DNA of 64,000 bases from RPQJ01 sp963706535 (GCA_963706535.1 CAVPMU010000024.1:96108-160107); one strand, 5' to 3'; shown: positions 34,780 to 46,366, counted from the stretch's first letter. The notes: generated from the sequence alone by a model not told the origin. Translations and numbers: made by a program.

Positions 34780-37131
34780 ATGACGAACGCGGAGCGCACG
34801 CGCCCCTGGCTGGTGAAGCTGCTGCTCGCGGCGGCCGCGGGCGTGCTGCTGCTGCTCGCGCTCGATCGCGCATTCCCACCGGTCCTGCCGGGCGACGAGG
34901 CGTTCGCGACCGTCGTCGTCGCCGCGGACGGCACGCCGCTGCGCGCCTTCCCCGATGCGGAGGGCGTCTGGCGCTACCCGGTCACCGTCGACGACGTGTC
35001 GCCGGAGTACCTCGTCGCACTGATCGAGTACGAGGATCGCTGGTTCTGGCGACACCCCGGCATCAACCCGGTCGCGTTGCTGCGCGCGGCCGGCCAGTGG
35101 CTGCGGCACGGGCGCGTGATCTCCGGCGGCTCGACGCTCACGATGCAGGTCGCGCGCATCCTCGATCCCCACCCGCGCAGCCTCCCCGGCAAGCTGCGGC
35201 AGGTGTTGCGCGCGCTGCAACTCGAGTGGCGGCTGTCGAAGCGCGAGATCCTCGAGCTGTACCTGAACCACGCGCCCTACGGAGGGGCGATCGAGGGCGT
35301 GGAGGCGGCGAGCTGGGCGTACCTCGGCAAGCCGGCGCGCAGGGTCTCTCGGGCCGAGGCGGCGCTGCTCGCGGTGCTGCCACAGGCACCGAGCCGCCTG
35401 CGCCCGGACCGCCATCCCGACGCGGCGCGACTCGCGCGCGACAAGGTCCTCGCACGCCTCGCCGAACGCGAGACCTGGCCCTCCGCCGAGATCGAAGACG
35501 CGCGGCTCGAACCCGTGGTCGCACGACGCCTCGCGCCGCCTCGCCTCGCGCCGCTGCTGGCCGAGCGCCTGCGCTCCGCAAACCCTCGGGCCGCGCGCGT
35601 GCCGAGCACGATCGATGCCGCGCTGCAGGCCCACCTCGAGGAGCGCGTCACCAATCATTTCGCGCGCCTGCCCGACCGCACTTCCGCCGCGCTGCTGGTC
35701 GTGGACAACGCGACGCTCGAGGCGCGCGCCTATGTCGGTTCCCTCAGCTTTACCGACGCGACCCGCCTCGGGCACGTGGACATGGTGCGCGCGACGCGCT
35801 CGCCCGGCTCGACCCTGAAGCCGTTCCTCTATGGACTCGCCATCGACGACGGGCTGGTGCACTCGGAGAGCCTGCTGGTGGATGCGCCGCAGCGCTTCGG
35901 CGACTACCGGCCCGTGAACTTCGACCCGACGTTCCACGGGCCGGTCTCGGTGTCGGAGGCCTTACGGTTGTCGCTCAACGTGCCGGCCGTCGACGTCCTC
36001 GACAGACTTGGCCCCGCGCGTTTCACGGCACGTCTCGCGCACGCGGGCCTCGCGCTTCGATTCCCGCGCGGCGCCGCGCCCAACCTCTCGCTGATCCTCG
36101 GCGGCACGGGCGCGAGTCTCGAGGACCTCGTGGGCGCGTATGCGGCCCTGCAGCGCGGCGGGCTCGCCGGCCGCGTGCGCTACCTGCCCGCCGATCCGCT
36201 GCAGGACCGGCGCCTGCTGTCGGCCGGCGCGGCCTGGATCATCCGCGAGATCCTGGAGCGACGGGGCGACGACCCGCGCGAGGACACGTTCGATACCTCG
36301 ACGCGTCCACGCGTCGCCTGGAAGACCGGCACCAGCTACGGCTTTCGCGATGCCTGGGCGCTCGGTGCGACCGCGCGCCACACGGTGGGCGTCTGGGTCG
36401 GCCGGCCCGACGGAACGCCGCTGCCCGGCCAGTACGGAGCCATCACCGCGCTGCCGCTGCTGCTCGACGTCATCGAGAGCCTGCCACGCGCTGCGCAGGA
36501 TGCCGGTGCCAGCCCGAGGCCGCCCGAGGTGCAGTCCGTGGAAATCTGCTGGCCCCTCGGCCTGCCGCCGGACCCGCGCTCGCCCGGGCTCTGCCACCTG
36601 CGGCGCCAGGCGTGGACGCTCGCGGGCAGCCTGCCGCCCGCGTTTCCTGAGCGCGAGGCACGCGTCTGGGGCGCAGGCCGTGTGCGGCTGCTCGTCGATA
36701 CCGCGACGGGCCGGCGCCTGTCCGCAAGCTGCCGCCAGCCGCACGCCGGCCGCGAACTCGAGGTGGCGCGCTGGCCGAGCCTCGCCTATCCCTGGCTCAC
36801 GAGCGAGCAGCGGCGCGTGTCGGCGATTCCCGCGCTCGCCGCGGACTGCGCGGACGACGCCTACTCGCGCATGGAGAACCTGCGCATCGAGGGACCCTCG
36901 CCGGACAGCCTGCTGGCGTGGGCGCCGGGCAGCCGCGTGGCGCCGACCGTGCGGCTGCGTGCGCTCGGCACCTCCTCGCGCGTACAGTGGCTCGTCAATG
37001 GCCGGCTCGCGGCGGAAACGCAGGGCGCGCGCGCCTGGACGCACGAGTTCGCCGTGCCCGGCGAACAGCAGGTCAGCGCGCTGGCGGCCGGCGGGGCGTG
37101 GGCGGAATTGCGACTGCGGGTACTTCCGTGA
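34780..37131 (+). CDS. pbpC: Penicillin-binding protein 1C
   Basis: 783 aa. One N-terminal membrane helix (LLLAAAAGVLLLLAL). The glycosyltransferase domain has the catalytic Glu in EYEDRWFWRHPG (about residue 85) and GGSTLTMQVARI. The transpeptidase domain has the active-site Ser344 in SPGSTLKPFLYG, SLN in RLSLNVPA and KTGTS in WKTGTSYGFRDAWA. A C-terminal Ig-like PBP1C domain (about 690-783) follows. All catalytic motifs are intact. It polymerises and possibly crosslinks peptidoglycan. Directly downstream of the alpha-2-macroglobulin gene, the conserved pairing known from E. coli. Confidence 0.96.
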   Translation: MTNAERTRPWLVKLLLAAAAGVLLLLALDRAFPPVLPGDEAFATVVVAADGTPLRAFPDAEGVWRYPVTVDDVSPEYLVALIEYEDRWFWRHPGINPVALLRAAGQWLRHGRVISGGSTLTMQVARILDPHPRSLPGKLRQVLRALQLEWRLSKREILELYLNHAPYGGAIEGVEAASWAYLGKPARRVSRAEAALLAVLPQAPSRLRPDRHPDAARLARDKVLARLAERETWPSAEIEDARLEPVVARRLAPPRLAPLLAERLRSANPRAARVPSTIDAALQAHLEERVTNHFARLPDRTSAALLVVDNATLEARAYVGSLSFTDATRLGHVDMVRATRSPGSTLKPFLYGLAIDDGLVHSESLLVDAPQRFGDYRPVNFDPTFHGPVSVSEALRLSLNVPAVDVLDRLGPARFTARLAHAGLALRFPRGAAPNLSLILGGTGASLEDLVGAYAALQRGGLAGRVRYLPADPLQDRRLLSAGAAWIIREILERRGDDPREDTFDTSTRPRVAWKTGTSYGFRDAWALGATARHTVGVWVGRPDGTPLPGQYGAITALPLLLDVIESLPRAAQDAGASPRPPEVQSVEICWPLGLPPDPRSPGLCHLRRQAWTLAGSLPPAFPEREARVWGAGRVRLLVDTATGRRLSASCRQPHAGRELEVARWPSLAYPWLTSEQRRVSAIPALAADCADDAYSRMENLRIEGPSPDSLLAWAPGSRVAPTVRLRALGTSSRVQWLVNGRLAAETQGARAWTHEFAVPGEQQVSALAAGGAWAELRLRVLP

Positions 37132-37141
37132 GGGACGGTGG

Positions 37142-39445
37142 ATGAGCGACGACGAACGGGGCGAGTGGAAGAAGACCGCGTGCATCATCTGCGCGCTCAA
37201 CTGCGGACTCGAGGTGCAGACCGGAGGCGAGGGAGGCCGGCGCATCACCCGCATGCGCGGTGACAAGGCACACCCGGTGTCGCAGGGCTACGTCTGCGAG
37301 AAGTCGCAGCGCATGGACTACTACCAGAACGGCGCGGACCGTCTCACCTCGCCGATGCGGCGGCGGCCCGACGGCGGCTACGAGGCAATCGACTGGGACA
37401 CCGCGATCACGGAGATCGCGGCGAAGTTCAAGGCGATCAGGGACACGCACGGCGGCGAGAGCATCCTCTACTACGGCGGCGGCAACCAGGGCGCACACCT
37501 CGGCGGCACCTACGGCGACAGCACGCAGAAGGCGCTCGGCGTGCAGTACCGCTCGAACGCGCTCGCGCAGGAGAAGACCGGCGAGTTCTGGGTGGCCGGC
37601 AAGATGCTCACCACCGGCACGCACGGCGACTTCGAGCACTGCGAGGTCGCGGTGTTCGTCGGCAAGAATCCCTGGCACTCGCACGGCTTCGCGCGTACGC
37701 GAGTGGTCCTGCACGACATCCAGAAGGATCCCGGGCGCTGCCTCGTGGTCATCGACCCGCGCCGCAGCGAGACCGCGGCGATGGCGAACTACCATCTCGC
37801 GATCAAGCCCGGCACCGACGCCTGGTGCCTCGCCGCACTGGCCGCGATCCTGGTGCAGGAGGGCCTCGTCGCGCGCGACTGGATCGCGGCACACACGACC
37901 GGCTACGACGCCATCGCCGCCGTGCTGGAGAAGGTCCCGGTGTCGCGCTGCGCCGCCACCTGCGGGATCGAGGAGGCGACCTTGCGCGAGGTGGCGCGGC
38001 GCATCGCACGTGCGAAGAGCGTCTCGATGGTCGAGGACCTCGGGCTGCAGATGAACGTGCACTCGACGCTCGGCAGCTACCTGCAGCGGCTGGTGTGGCT
38101 GCTGGCCGGCCATTACGCCCGTCCCGGCACCAACAACGCCTTCGTGCCCTTCCTGTCGCTCGCCAGGGCGGGCAAGGGCGAGGGCTTCTCGAAGGCGCCC
38201 CGCTCCACGCAGCGCACGGAACGTCGCAGCCCCGTGGTCGGCGCGAAGATCATCATCGGGCTCATTCCCTGCAACGTGATCCCGGAGGAAATCCTCACCG
38301 ACCACCCGAAGCGCTTCCGCGCGATGCTGGTCGAGTGCGCCAACCCCGTGCACTCGCTCGCCGACAGCCCGCGCATGCGCGCAGCCTTCCGGGCGTTGGA
38401 ATTGAGCGTCGTGATCGACGTGGCGATGACAGAGACGGCGCGCGAGGCGGACTACGTGCTGCCCGCGTGCAGCCAGTTCGAGAAGCCCGAGGCGACGTTC
38501 TTCAACCTCGAGTTCCCGCGCAACGGTTTCCACCTGCGGCAACCGCTCATCGAGCCGCTGCCCGGCACGCTGCCGGAGGCCGAGATCCACGCGCGCCTGG
38601 TCGAGGCGCTCGGCGAACTCGGCGAGCGCGACTACGCACCGCTGCGCCGTGCCGCAAGCCTCGGCCGGCTCGCTTTCTCGCTCGCCTTCGCGTGGGCCTC
38701 GGCACGCAACCCGAAGATCGGCCGCTACGCCGCCGTGGTGCTCTATCGCACGCTCGGGCGCACGTTGCCGCGCGGCATGGCGCCGGCCGCGTCACTGTGG
38801 GGCATTGCGCAGCTCTACGTACGCAGCCACCCGGCCGCGGCGGCACGCGCAGGCTTCGGCGGCAACGCCATCTCCGCCGGCAACCGACTGTTCGACGCCA
38901 TCCTCGGCAGTCCGTCCGGCGTGATCTTCGCCGTGAGCGAATACGCCGACAGCTGGCAGGCCATCCGCCACCCCGACCACCGGATCAACCTGCACCTGCC
39001 GGAACTGGTCCCCGAAATCGAGAAACTCGCGACGACCGACCTGCCGCGGGATCCGGAGTATCCCTTCGTGCTGTCCGCCGGCGAACGTCGCGCCGACACG
39101 AGCAACACCTCGATCCGCGATGCGGCGTGGCACGCCAAGGGAACCTTCGGCGCCCTGCGCATGAATCCGCACGATGCGGGGGCGCTCGGCTGCGGCGACG
39201 GGGACCGGCTGCGCCTCACCACCCGCCGCGGCAGCGTCGAGGTGGTGGCCGAGGTCACCGAGAACATGCAGCCCGGCCACGTCTCGCTACCGAACGGGCA
39301 TGGACTCGACTACCGGAGGCCGGACGGAACGGTCGTGCACGCAGGCGTAGCCCCGAACGAGCTCACCGACCTCACGCAGCGTGACTTCCTCGCCGGAACG
39401 CCCTGGCACAAGCACGTGCCCGCGCGGCTCGAGCGCGTCGCTTAG
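37142..39445 (+). CDS. Molybdopterin-dependent oxidoreductase (DMSO-reductase superfamily)
   Basis: 767 aa from ATG 37142, 10 bp after pbpC. No Tat signal is visible, so it is likely cytoplasmic. The 4Fe-4S ligands C14, C17, C21 and C52 (KTACIICALNCG ... GYVCEKS) are in the CxxCxxxCx30C arrangement of formate-dehydrogenase-like enzymes. Mo-bis-MGD-binding regions follow (VFVGKNPWHSHGF, VVIDPRRSETAAMANYHL, LVECANPVHSLAD), and the C-terminal MGD-binding barrel has LSAGERRADTSNTS and ATTRRGS-like turns. The metal ligand and substrate cannot be assigned. It closes a run with the alpha-2-macroglobulin and pbpC genes, an odd partner for envelope genes. The stop is 6 bp from the convergent lipoprotein stop. 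Confidence 0.9.
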   Translation: MSDDERGEWKKTACIICALNCGLEVQTGGEGGRRITRMRGDKAHPVSQGYVCEKSQRMDYYQNGADRLTSPMRRRPDGGYEAIDWDTAITEIAAKFKAIRDTHGGESILYYGGGNQGAHLGGTYGDSTQKALGVQYRSNALAQEKTGEFWVAGKMLTTGTHGDFEHCEVAVFVGKNPWHSHGFARTRVVLHDIQKDPGRCLVVIDPRRSETAAMANYHLAIKPGTDAWCLAALAAILVQEGLVARDWIAAHTTGYDAIAAVLEKVPVSRCAATCGIEEATLREVARRIARAKSVSMVEDLGLQMNVHSTLGSYLQRLVWLLAGHYARPGTNNAFVPFLSLARAGKGEGFSKAPRSTQRTERRSPVVGAKIIIGLIPCNVIPEEILTDHPKRFRAMLVECANPVHSLADSPRMRAAFRALELSVVIDVAMTETAREADYVLPACSQFEKPEATFFNLEFPRNGFHLRQPLIEPLPGTLPEAEIHARLVEALGELGERDYAPLRRAASLGRLAFSLAFAWASARNPKIGRYAAVVLYRTLGRTLPRGMAPAASLWGIAQLYVRSHPAAAARAGFGGNAISAGNRLFDAILGSPSGVIFAVSEYADSWQAIRHPDHRINLHLPELVPEIEKLATTDLPRDPEYPFVLSAGERRADTSNTSIRDAAWHAKGTFGALRMNPHDAGALGCGDGDRLRLTTRRGSVEVVAEVTENMQPGHVSLPNGHGLDYRRPDGTVVHAGVAPNELTDLTQRDFLAGTPWHKHVPARLERVA

Positions 39446-39451
39446 CCCCGG

Positions 39452-39949
39452 CTAGAGGCTGCCCGCGTCCGGCGTCGGCGTGGCGACGGTCCTGAGGTCG
39501 ATCTCGCCCGCGGAGGTGAAGCGCGCCACGGCGAAGATCGGTCCGTTCAGCTTGCCGCTCAGGGAATAGGTGACCTTCTCCATCGGCTGGCCGTCGAGCA
39601 TGCCGAGCGCGTGCCGCACCATGCGCAGCACCGACACGGTCACCGGCACCTCGATCACGGTCTCGCCGAAGCGGGGCACGGTGCCGGACGCATCGCTCAC
39701 CCCGGTGGCGAAGGTCTTCCCCAGCACGTCGAACTTCAGGTAGACGCCGTCGTAGGCGAGCGGCGCGTCGTTCGGATTCTGCACGCGCAGCTTGACCAGC
39801 ATGCGCAGCTCCAGCCCCTCGCCCTGCAGGGGCTCGATGCCGGCGACCGTGAACTGCAGCGGGTCGACGCGCATCATGCTCGCGCAGCCAGCGAGCAACA
39901 GCGCCGCGACGGCAACCAGCGAGATTCGTAGCGGGTTTCGAAAATTCAC
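39452..39949 (-). CDS. LEA14-like lipoprotein
   Basis: 165 aa from GTG 39949, chosen for GAGGTG 6 bases upstream and a signal peptide beginning at once (VNFRNPLRISLVAVAALLLAGC). Lipobox LLAGC. The mature domain matches the LEA type 2 / water-stress fold: LKVRVQNPNDAPLAYDG-like segment (LVKLRVQNPNDAPLAYDGVY), then GETVIEVPVTVSVLRMV. Such lipoproteins are common in Gammaproteobacteria and are of uncertain function, perhaps envelope stress. The upstream in-frame extension to 40072 lacks signal-peptide character and overlaps the amidase start. Confidence 0.85.
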   Translation of the reverse strand: MNFRNPLRISLVAVAALLLAGCASMMRVDPLQFTVAGIEPLQGEGLELRMLVKLRVQNPNDAPLAYDGVYLKFDVLGKTFATGVSDASGTVPRFGETVIEVPVTVSVLRMVRHALGMLDGQPMEKVTYSLSGKLNGPIFAVARFTSAGEIDLRTVATPTPDAGSL

Positions 39950-40071
39950 GCGGGACACCTCGAGCTGCCGACCATGGCCGGTCTGCGTCAGACTACAATA
40001 GCCGGTGACTCGACTTACGGGGACCGCGCAAGCACGATGCGGCGGGAACGGCCCGGCACGGAGACTCTTCA

Positions 40072-41673
40072 TTGCAGCGACGTGAATTCCTCAAGGCCGG
40101 CGCGCTGGCCGGCGGCGCAGCCATGGTCACCGAGGGCGGGGCCGCCTGGACGGCGCCGACGTTCGAGTACGCAGAGGCGACGATCGCCGAACTCGCCCAG
40201 GCGCAGGCGGAGGGTCGCCTCACGGCACGGGCGCTGACCGAGGCCTATCTCGCGCGCATCGAGGCGATCGACCGCTCGGGTCCCGGCCTCAATGCCGTGA
40301 TCGAGTCCAATCCGGACGCGCTCGCCATCGCCACGGCCCTCGATGAAGAACGTGCCGCGAACGGTGCGCGCGGGCCGCTGCACGGCATCCCGGTGCTGGT
40401 GAAGGACAACATCGACACCGCCGATCGCATGCGCACCTCGGCGGGTTCGCTGGCGCTGGCGGAATCGATCGCGCCGCGCGACGCGGGGGTCGTGGAGCGC
40501 CTGCGCGCGGCCGGCGCAGTGATCCTCGGCAAGACCAACCTGAGCGAGTGGGCCAATTTCCGTTCCACGCGCTCGACCAGCGGCTGGAGCAGCCGCGGCG
40601 GGCAGACGCGCAATCCCCACGCGCTCGATCGCAATCCCTGCGGCTCGAGTTCGGGCTCGGGTGCCGCGGTGGCCGCGAATCTCTGCGCCGCGGCCGTTGG
40701 TACCGAGACCGACGGCTCGATCATCTGCCCCGCCAACGCCTGCGGCGTGGTGGGCATCAAGCCGACCGTGGGACTCGTGAGCCGCGCCGGCATCATCCCG
40801 ATCTCCGCCACGCAGGACACGGCGGGGCCCATGGCCCGCACGGTGGCCGATGCAGCGTCGCTGCTCACTGCAATGGCGGGTATCGACGAGCGTGACCCGG
40901 CGACCACGGCGAGTCGCGGGCGCAGCGCAGCCGACTACACCGCCCATCTCGACCGCGGGGCGCTAAAGGGCGCGCGCCTCGGCGTCGTGCGCAGCATGTT
41001 CGGCGCGAACGAACGCGTGCGGCGCGTGGTGGAAACCGCGCTCGCCGACCTGCAAGGACAGGGCGCCGTGCTCGTGGACCCCGTCGAGATGCCGACGCAG
41101 GGCAAATTCGACGAGGACGAGTACACGGTGCTGCTGTACGAGTTCAAGGCCGGGCTCGATGCCTATTTCGACTCGCTGGGCCCCGCCGCACCGGTGCGAT
41201 CGCTCGCCGGGCTGGTCGCCTGGAACGAGCGCAACGCCGCTCGCGCGATGCCGTACTTCGGGCAGGAGGTTCTCGTCGAGGCGCAGGCGAAGGGCTCGCT
41301 GGCGTCGCCCGATTACCTGGAAGCGCTCGGGCGCTGTCGGCGTCTCGCGGGCGCCGAGGGCATCGACGCCGTGATGGACCACCATCGCCTCGATGCCCTG
41401 GTGGCGCCATCGGGCGGGCCTGCGTTCACGACCGATCTCGTCAACGGCGACCACTACACCGGCGTGGGCAGTTCCTCGTTCGCAGCCGTCGCCGGTTACC
41501 CGCACGTGACGGTGCCGGCGGGCGAAGTGTTCGGGCTGCCGGTGGGACTTTCGTTCTTCGGGCGCGCGTGGAGCGACGCGAGGCTCATCGCGCTCGCCCA
41601 TTCCTACGAGCAGGCGACCTGCCGGCGGCGCCCGCCCGCCTTCCTGCCGAGCGTGGTGCTGCCGGGCGCCTGA
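40072..41673 (+). CDS. Amidase-signature enzyme with Tat-type signal
   Basis: 533 aa from TTG 40072. The N-terminus MQRREFLKAGALAGGAAMV contains RREFLK, a twin-arginine motif, so periplasmic export is likely. The amidase-signature Ser-cisSer-Lys triad is visible: Lys in PVLVKDNIDTADR, cis-Ser in NPCGSSSGSGAA and nucleophile Ser in GTETDGSIICPA. These enzymes hydrolyse amide bonds of varied substrates; specificity is not clear. A TACAAT hexamer at 39994-39999 may be its -10. No ATG lies close by in frame; the TTG gives the only complete Tat signal. Confidence 0.92.
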   Translation: MQRREFLKAGALAGGAAMVTEGGAAWTAPTFEYAEATIAELAQAQAEGRLTARALTEAYLARIEAIDRSGPGLNAVIESNPDALAIATALDEERAANGARGPLHGIPVLVKDNIDTADRMRTSAGSLALAESIAPRDAGVVERLRAAGAVILGKTNLSEWANFRSTRSTSGWSSRGGQTRNPHALDRNPCGSSSGSGAAVAANLCAAAVGTETDGSIICPANACGVVGIKPTVGLVSRAGIIPISATQDTAGPMARTVADAASLLTAMAGIDERDPATTASRGRSAADYTAHLDRGALKGARLGVVRSMFGANERVRRVVETALADLQGQGAVLVDPVEMPTQGKFDEDEYTVLLYEFKAGLDAYFDSLGPAAPVRSLAGLVAWNERNAARAMPYFGQEVLVEAQAKGSLASPDYLEALGRCRRLAGAEGIDAVMDHHRLDALVAPSGGPAFTTDLVNGDHYTGVGSSSFAAVAGYPHVTVPAGEVFGLPVGLSFFGRAWSDARLIALAHSYEQATCRRRPPAFLPSVVLPGA

Positions 41674-41775
41674 AATCGCCTCGCCGCCCGGGTTCGGCTA
41701 GAATCGCGCCCCCCGCCGGCCGCCACCCCGGTTCCCCCCACGCCCCTGCCGGGCTGCACACCTCGCAGCCGCCGG

Positions 41776-43382
<1,607 letters not shown>

Positions 43383-43386
<4 letters not shown>

Positions 43387-44534
43387 CGCCGGCTGCCCGC
43401 ATAGAGCTCGAACAGCAGCAGCTTGCAGGGTATCGAGCCGTTCATCAGCGCGATGGTCCGGCTCGGCCTGAGCCCGATCGCCTCGTAGGGCGAATCGGCG
43501 GCGGCCAGGATCGCGGCCTGCCAGCCGGCGAATTTGCGCTTCAGCGTGTCGCCTGCTTCCTCGTAGAGGACGCGGACGTCCGCCGCGCCGCCGCCGATGC
43601 GCTCGCCGTAGGGCAGGTTGGTCGCGAGCAGTCCCCGGCCAGCCGGCGGCTCGACGTCCTGGAAGCGGCACACGTCGAAGCGCATGTATTTCTCGACGCG
43701 CGCCTTCAGGGCGCTCTTCCTCGCCATCTCCACGTAGCCAGCATCGATGTCCGAGGCCACCACGGGCGCGAGCGGCGCCTCGAGCTTCCCGGCACGCACA
43801 CGATCCTGCGTCGTGCGCCAGAGCTCCCGGTCGAAGTCCTTCAGCCACTCGAAGTAAAACTCGCCCTTCCTGCGATGGATCCGCGGCGCCTTCCCGACCG
43901 CGATCATCGCCGCCTCGATGGCGAGCGTGCCACTGCCGCACATCGGGTCGAGGAACGCCTGCGTGCCGTCATAGCCGGCCATGAGGAGGATCGCCGCGGC
44001 CAGCGTCTCCTTCAACGGCGCGGGATGGCCCTGCTCCCGGTAGCCGCGCTTGTGCAGCGACTTGCCCGAGGTGTCGAGGCTCAGCATGCAGCGGCCGCGC
44101 GCGAGGTGCGCCACCACGACCACCTTCGGCTCGACGACGTCGATCGCGGGGACGCGCCCGTCGCCGCGCTGGAACGCTTCGCGGATGCCCTCGCGCACCT
44201 GCGTGATCACCTGCTTCGGCGGCATGCCGCCGCCTTCCTCGCCCGCGCCGAGACTCTCCACCATGAAGCCGTGGCGCGCGTCGAAAATCTCGTTCCAGTG
44301 GATGCGACGCACCTGCGAGCGCAGCATCTGCGGTGACTTCGCCGGCACGTCCTTGACGACGCGCAGCAGGCGACTCGCGGTGCGCAGCTTCAGGTGCAGC
44401 TCGTAATAGAGTTCATCGCCTGCCTCGAACGACGCCGCGCGATAGCCGGGCAGGATGTCGGTCGCACCGAGCGACTCGAGCTCGTGCACCAGCGCGGGCT
44501 TGGTCTCCTCGGGACAGGTGGCGATCAGTCGCAT
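43383..44534 (-). CDS. THUMP-domain class I SAM-dependent RNA methyltransferase (RlmL-N type)
   Basis: 383 aa from ATG 44534. N-terminal ferredoxin-like and THUMP domains (residues about 1-160) with VLVHELESLGATDI-like opening (PALVHELESLGATDI). The Rossmann methyltransferase part has the SAM motif LDPMCGSGTLAIEAA (about 195-209) and the catalytic NLPYGERI, as in RlmL's N-terminal half, which makes m2G2445 in 23S rRNA. It is shorter than bifunctional RlmL, so it corresponds to the stand-alone form. The target nucleotide is not proven by sequence alone. Confidence 0.9.
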
Positions 44535-44672
44535 TGGCTATGGACTCGCACGCGCGACTTGCGCACAATGCGCACGCGCGCTCGATCATCTGGATTGCGC
44601 GATCGCTCCGCCGCGCCGAAACCCATCATTCTGGTGCGGGTTTAGTCCAACGGTGCGGCGGGGCGAGTTCTC

Positions 44673-45566
44673 TCAGGTCTTCGACGCCTGGTAGATGCTC
44701 TCGATCGCCGCATCGAGCGCGGCGTTGAACTCCGCATCCGACTGCTGCGCCGTGAGTCCCTCGGTGAGTGCACGCGAGAAACTCGCGACCATGCCGTGCT
44801 GGCGCGCGAGCCGCCGGTTCGCTTCCTCGCGCGAGTATCCACCCGACAGCGCCACCACCTTCAGCACCCGCGGATGGCGGATGCAGTCCGCGTAGAGGTT
44901 GTCCTGGTCGGGGATAGTGAGCTTCAGCATCACGAGCTGCCCCTCCGGCAGCGCATCGAGCTGGCGCATGATCGCGGCCTTGAGCAGGTCCTCGGCCGCC
45001 GCCTTGTCCGGACACTTGATGTCCACCTCGGGCTCGATGATCGGCACCAGGCCCGCGGCGATGATCTGGCGCGCGACCTCGAACTGCTGGTCCACCACGG
45101 CCTGGATGCCCGCCGGGTCGGCCCGCTTGATCACCGAGCGCATCTTGGTGCCGAAGATGCCCTTGCCCCTGGCACGTGCGAGCAGCTGGTCGAGGCCGGG
45201 CATCGGCTTCATGAGCTGCACGCCCTGCGCCTCCGCCTCGAGGCCCTTGTCCACCTTGAGGATCGGGACGACCCGCTTGACCTCCCAGAGGTACGCCGCC
45301 GTCGGCCGGCCCTCGATCGACCGGTCCATCGTGGCCTCGAACAGGATCGCCGCGAGAACGCGCTCGCCGTTGAAGGCCGGGCTGGTGATGATGCGCGAGC
45401 GCATGGCGTGGATGAGGTCCATCATCGCGGCCTCGCCCGAGTACGCGGTCTCGGGGATGCCGTAGAGCTTCAGCGCCTTGGGCGTGCTGCCGCCACTCTG
45501 GTCCAGCGCGGCGATGAAGCCGGCCTGGTCGCGGAATTTCGCTTTCTGCTGCTCGAAGTTGCTCAT
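44673..45566 (-). CDS. Class I fructose-bisphosphate aldolase
   Basis: 297 aa from ATG 45566 (AAGGGA upstream); a longer frame to 45665 adds non-homologous sequence. Schiff-base-type aldolase: FIAALDQSGGSTPKAL near the N-terminus, VPILKVDKG, VPIIEPEVDIK and the lysine-containing LVMLKLTIPDQ, followed by VVALSGGYSREEA. It cleaves fructose-1,6-bisphosphate in glycolysis and runs in reverse in gluconeogenesis. It is divergent from the GST gene. An imperfect hairpin (TGCGCA-CAA-TGCGCA, 44560-44574) lies about 100 bp past its stop and might end transcription, though no T-run follows. Confidence 0.93.
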   Translation of the reverse strand: MSNFEQQKAKFRDQAGFIAALDQSGGSTPKALKLYGIPETAYSGEAAMMDLIHAMRSRIITSPAFNGERVLAAILFEATMDRSIEGRPTAAYLWEVKRVVPILKVDKGLEAEAQGVQLMKPMPGLDQLLARARGKGIFGTKMRSVIKRADPAGIQAVVDQQFEVARQIIAAGLVPIIEPEVDIKCPDKAAAEDLLKAAIMRQLDALPEGQLVMLKLTIPDQDNLYADCIRHPRVLKVVALSGGYSREEANRRLARQHGMVASFSRALTEGLTAQQSDAEFNAALDAAIESIYQASKT

Positions 45567-45657
45567 GACGGGTCCCTTGTCTGCGGCTCGGTGGAACTGC
45601 GATTCTAGCGCATCGGCCCGGCACGCAGCCGGCCACGATCGACGATGGGGGAAAGCC

Positions 45658-46329
45658 TTGCTCAAGCTTCACGGTTTCCCGGTCAGCAACTACACCAACA
45701 TGGTCCACCTCGCGCTGCTCGAGAAGGGCCTGCCCTTCGAGTACGTGACGGCCTATCCGGACCAGGGCGAGGACTTCCTGGCGAAGAGCCCGCGCGGCAA
45801 GGTGCCGTGCCTCGAGACCCCGCAGGGGTTCCTCAACGAGGCCAGCGTCATCCTCGAGTACCTCGAGGACAGCGGCACGGGCAAGCCGCTGCTGCCGGCC
45901 GACCCGTACCAGAAGGCGCGGGTACGCGCGCTGATGAAGGAGATCGAACTCTACATCGAGCTGCCCGCCCGCTCCTGCTTCCTCGAGGCGATCTTCGGCC
46001 TCTCGACACCCGACGCCATCAAGGAGAAGGCGCGCGTGGAGATCATCGCCGGTTTCGCGACCCTGAAGCGCCACGGCAGGTTCGCGCCCTACGTCGCGGG
46101 CGACACCGTCACGCTCGCCGACATCGTGTTCCTCTATTCGGTCGAGATCGCCGCGCTGGTGGCACAGCGGCAGTTCGGCCTGGACGTGTTCGCCGACCTG
46201 CCGGCGGCACGCGACCTGCTGCGGCGGCTCAACGAGACCCCGAACGCGCAGGTGATCGCCAGGCGGCGCGATGCCGAGACCCCCGCCTTCATCGCGGCGG
46301 TCCGGGCCAGGTACCAGGGGGCGAAATAG
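45658..46329 (+). CDS. Glutathione S-transferase family protein
   Basis: 223 aa from TTG 45658, the only start giving a standard GST N-terminus with GGGGGA upstream (LLKLHGFPVSNYTNMVHLALL). The thioredoxin-like domain has KSPRGKVPCLETPQGFLNEASVILEYLED (glutathione-binding PCLE and E/S pair), and the C-terminal helical domain has YVAGDTVTLADIVFL. GSTs conjugate or reduce electrophiles and peroxides using glutathione in the cytoplasm. Substrate unknown. Extending to the upstream in-frame start at 45478 would read through the antisense of the aldolase gene. Confidence 0.88.
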   Translation: MLKLHGFPVSNYTNMVHLALLEKGLPFEYVTAYPDQGEDFLAKSPRGKVPCLETPQGFLNEASVILEYLEDSGTGKPLLPADPYQKARVRALMKEIELYIELPARSCFLEAIFGLSTPDAIKEKARVEIIAGFATLKRHGRFAPYVAGDTVTLADIVFLYSVEIAALVAQRQFGLDVFADLPAARDLLRRLNETPNAQVIARRRDAETPAFIAAVRARYQGAK

Positions 46330-46366
46330 ACTCGACCGTGCCGCGCGGACGGCTCGTCGAGGCGAC

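Noticed and set aside
29420..34879. An open frame of more than 1,800 codons on the minus strand opposite the alpha-2-macroglobulin gene
   Set aside because: It is rich in Arg, His, Ala and Val, has no domain, and mirrors the third-position G+C bias of the real gene. Similar long antisense frames oppose gltB, gltD, the GGDEF-EAL, response-regulator and katG genes.
44535..44672. A tRNA or terminator in the gap before the aldolase gene end
   Set aside because: There is a TGCGCA-CAA-TGCGCA hairpin but no cloverleaf, CCA end or T-run; not enough to call.
45478..45657. Longer GST starting at 45478
   Set aside because: The extra residues are the antisense of the aldolase N-terminus and would displace the canonical GST start.
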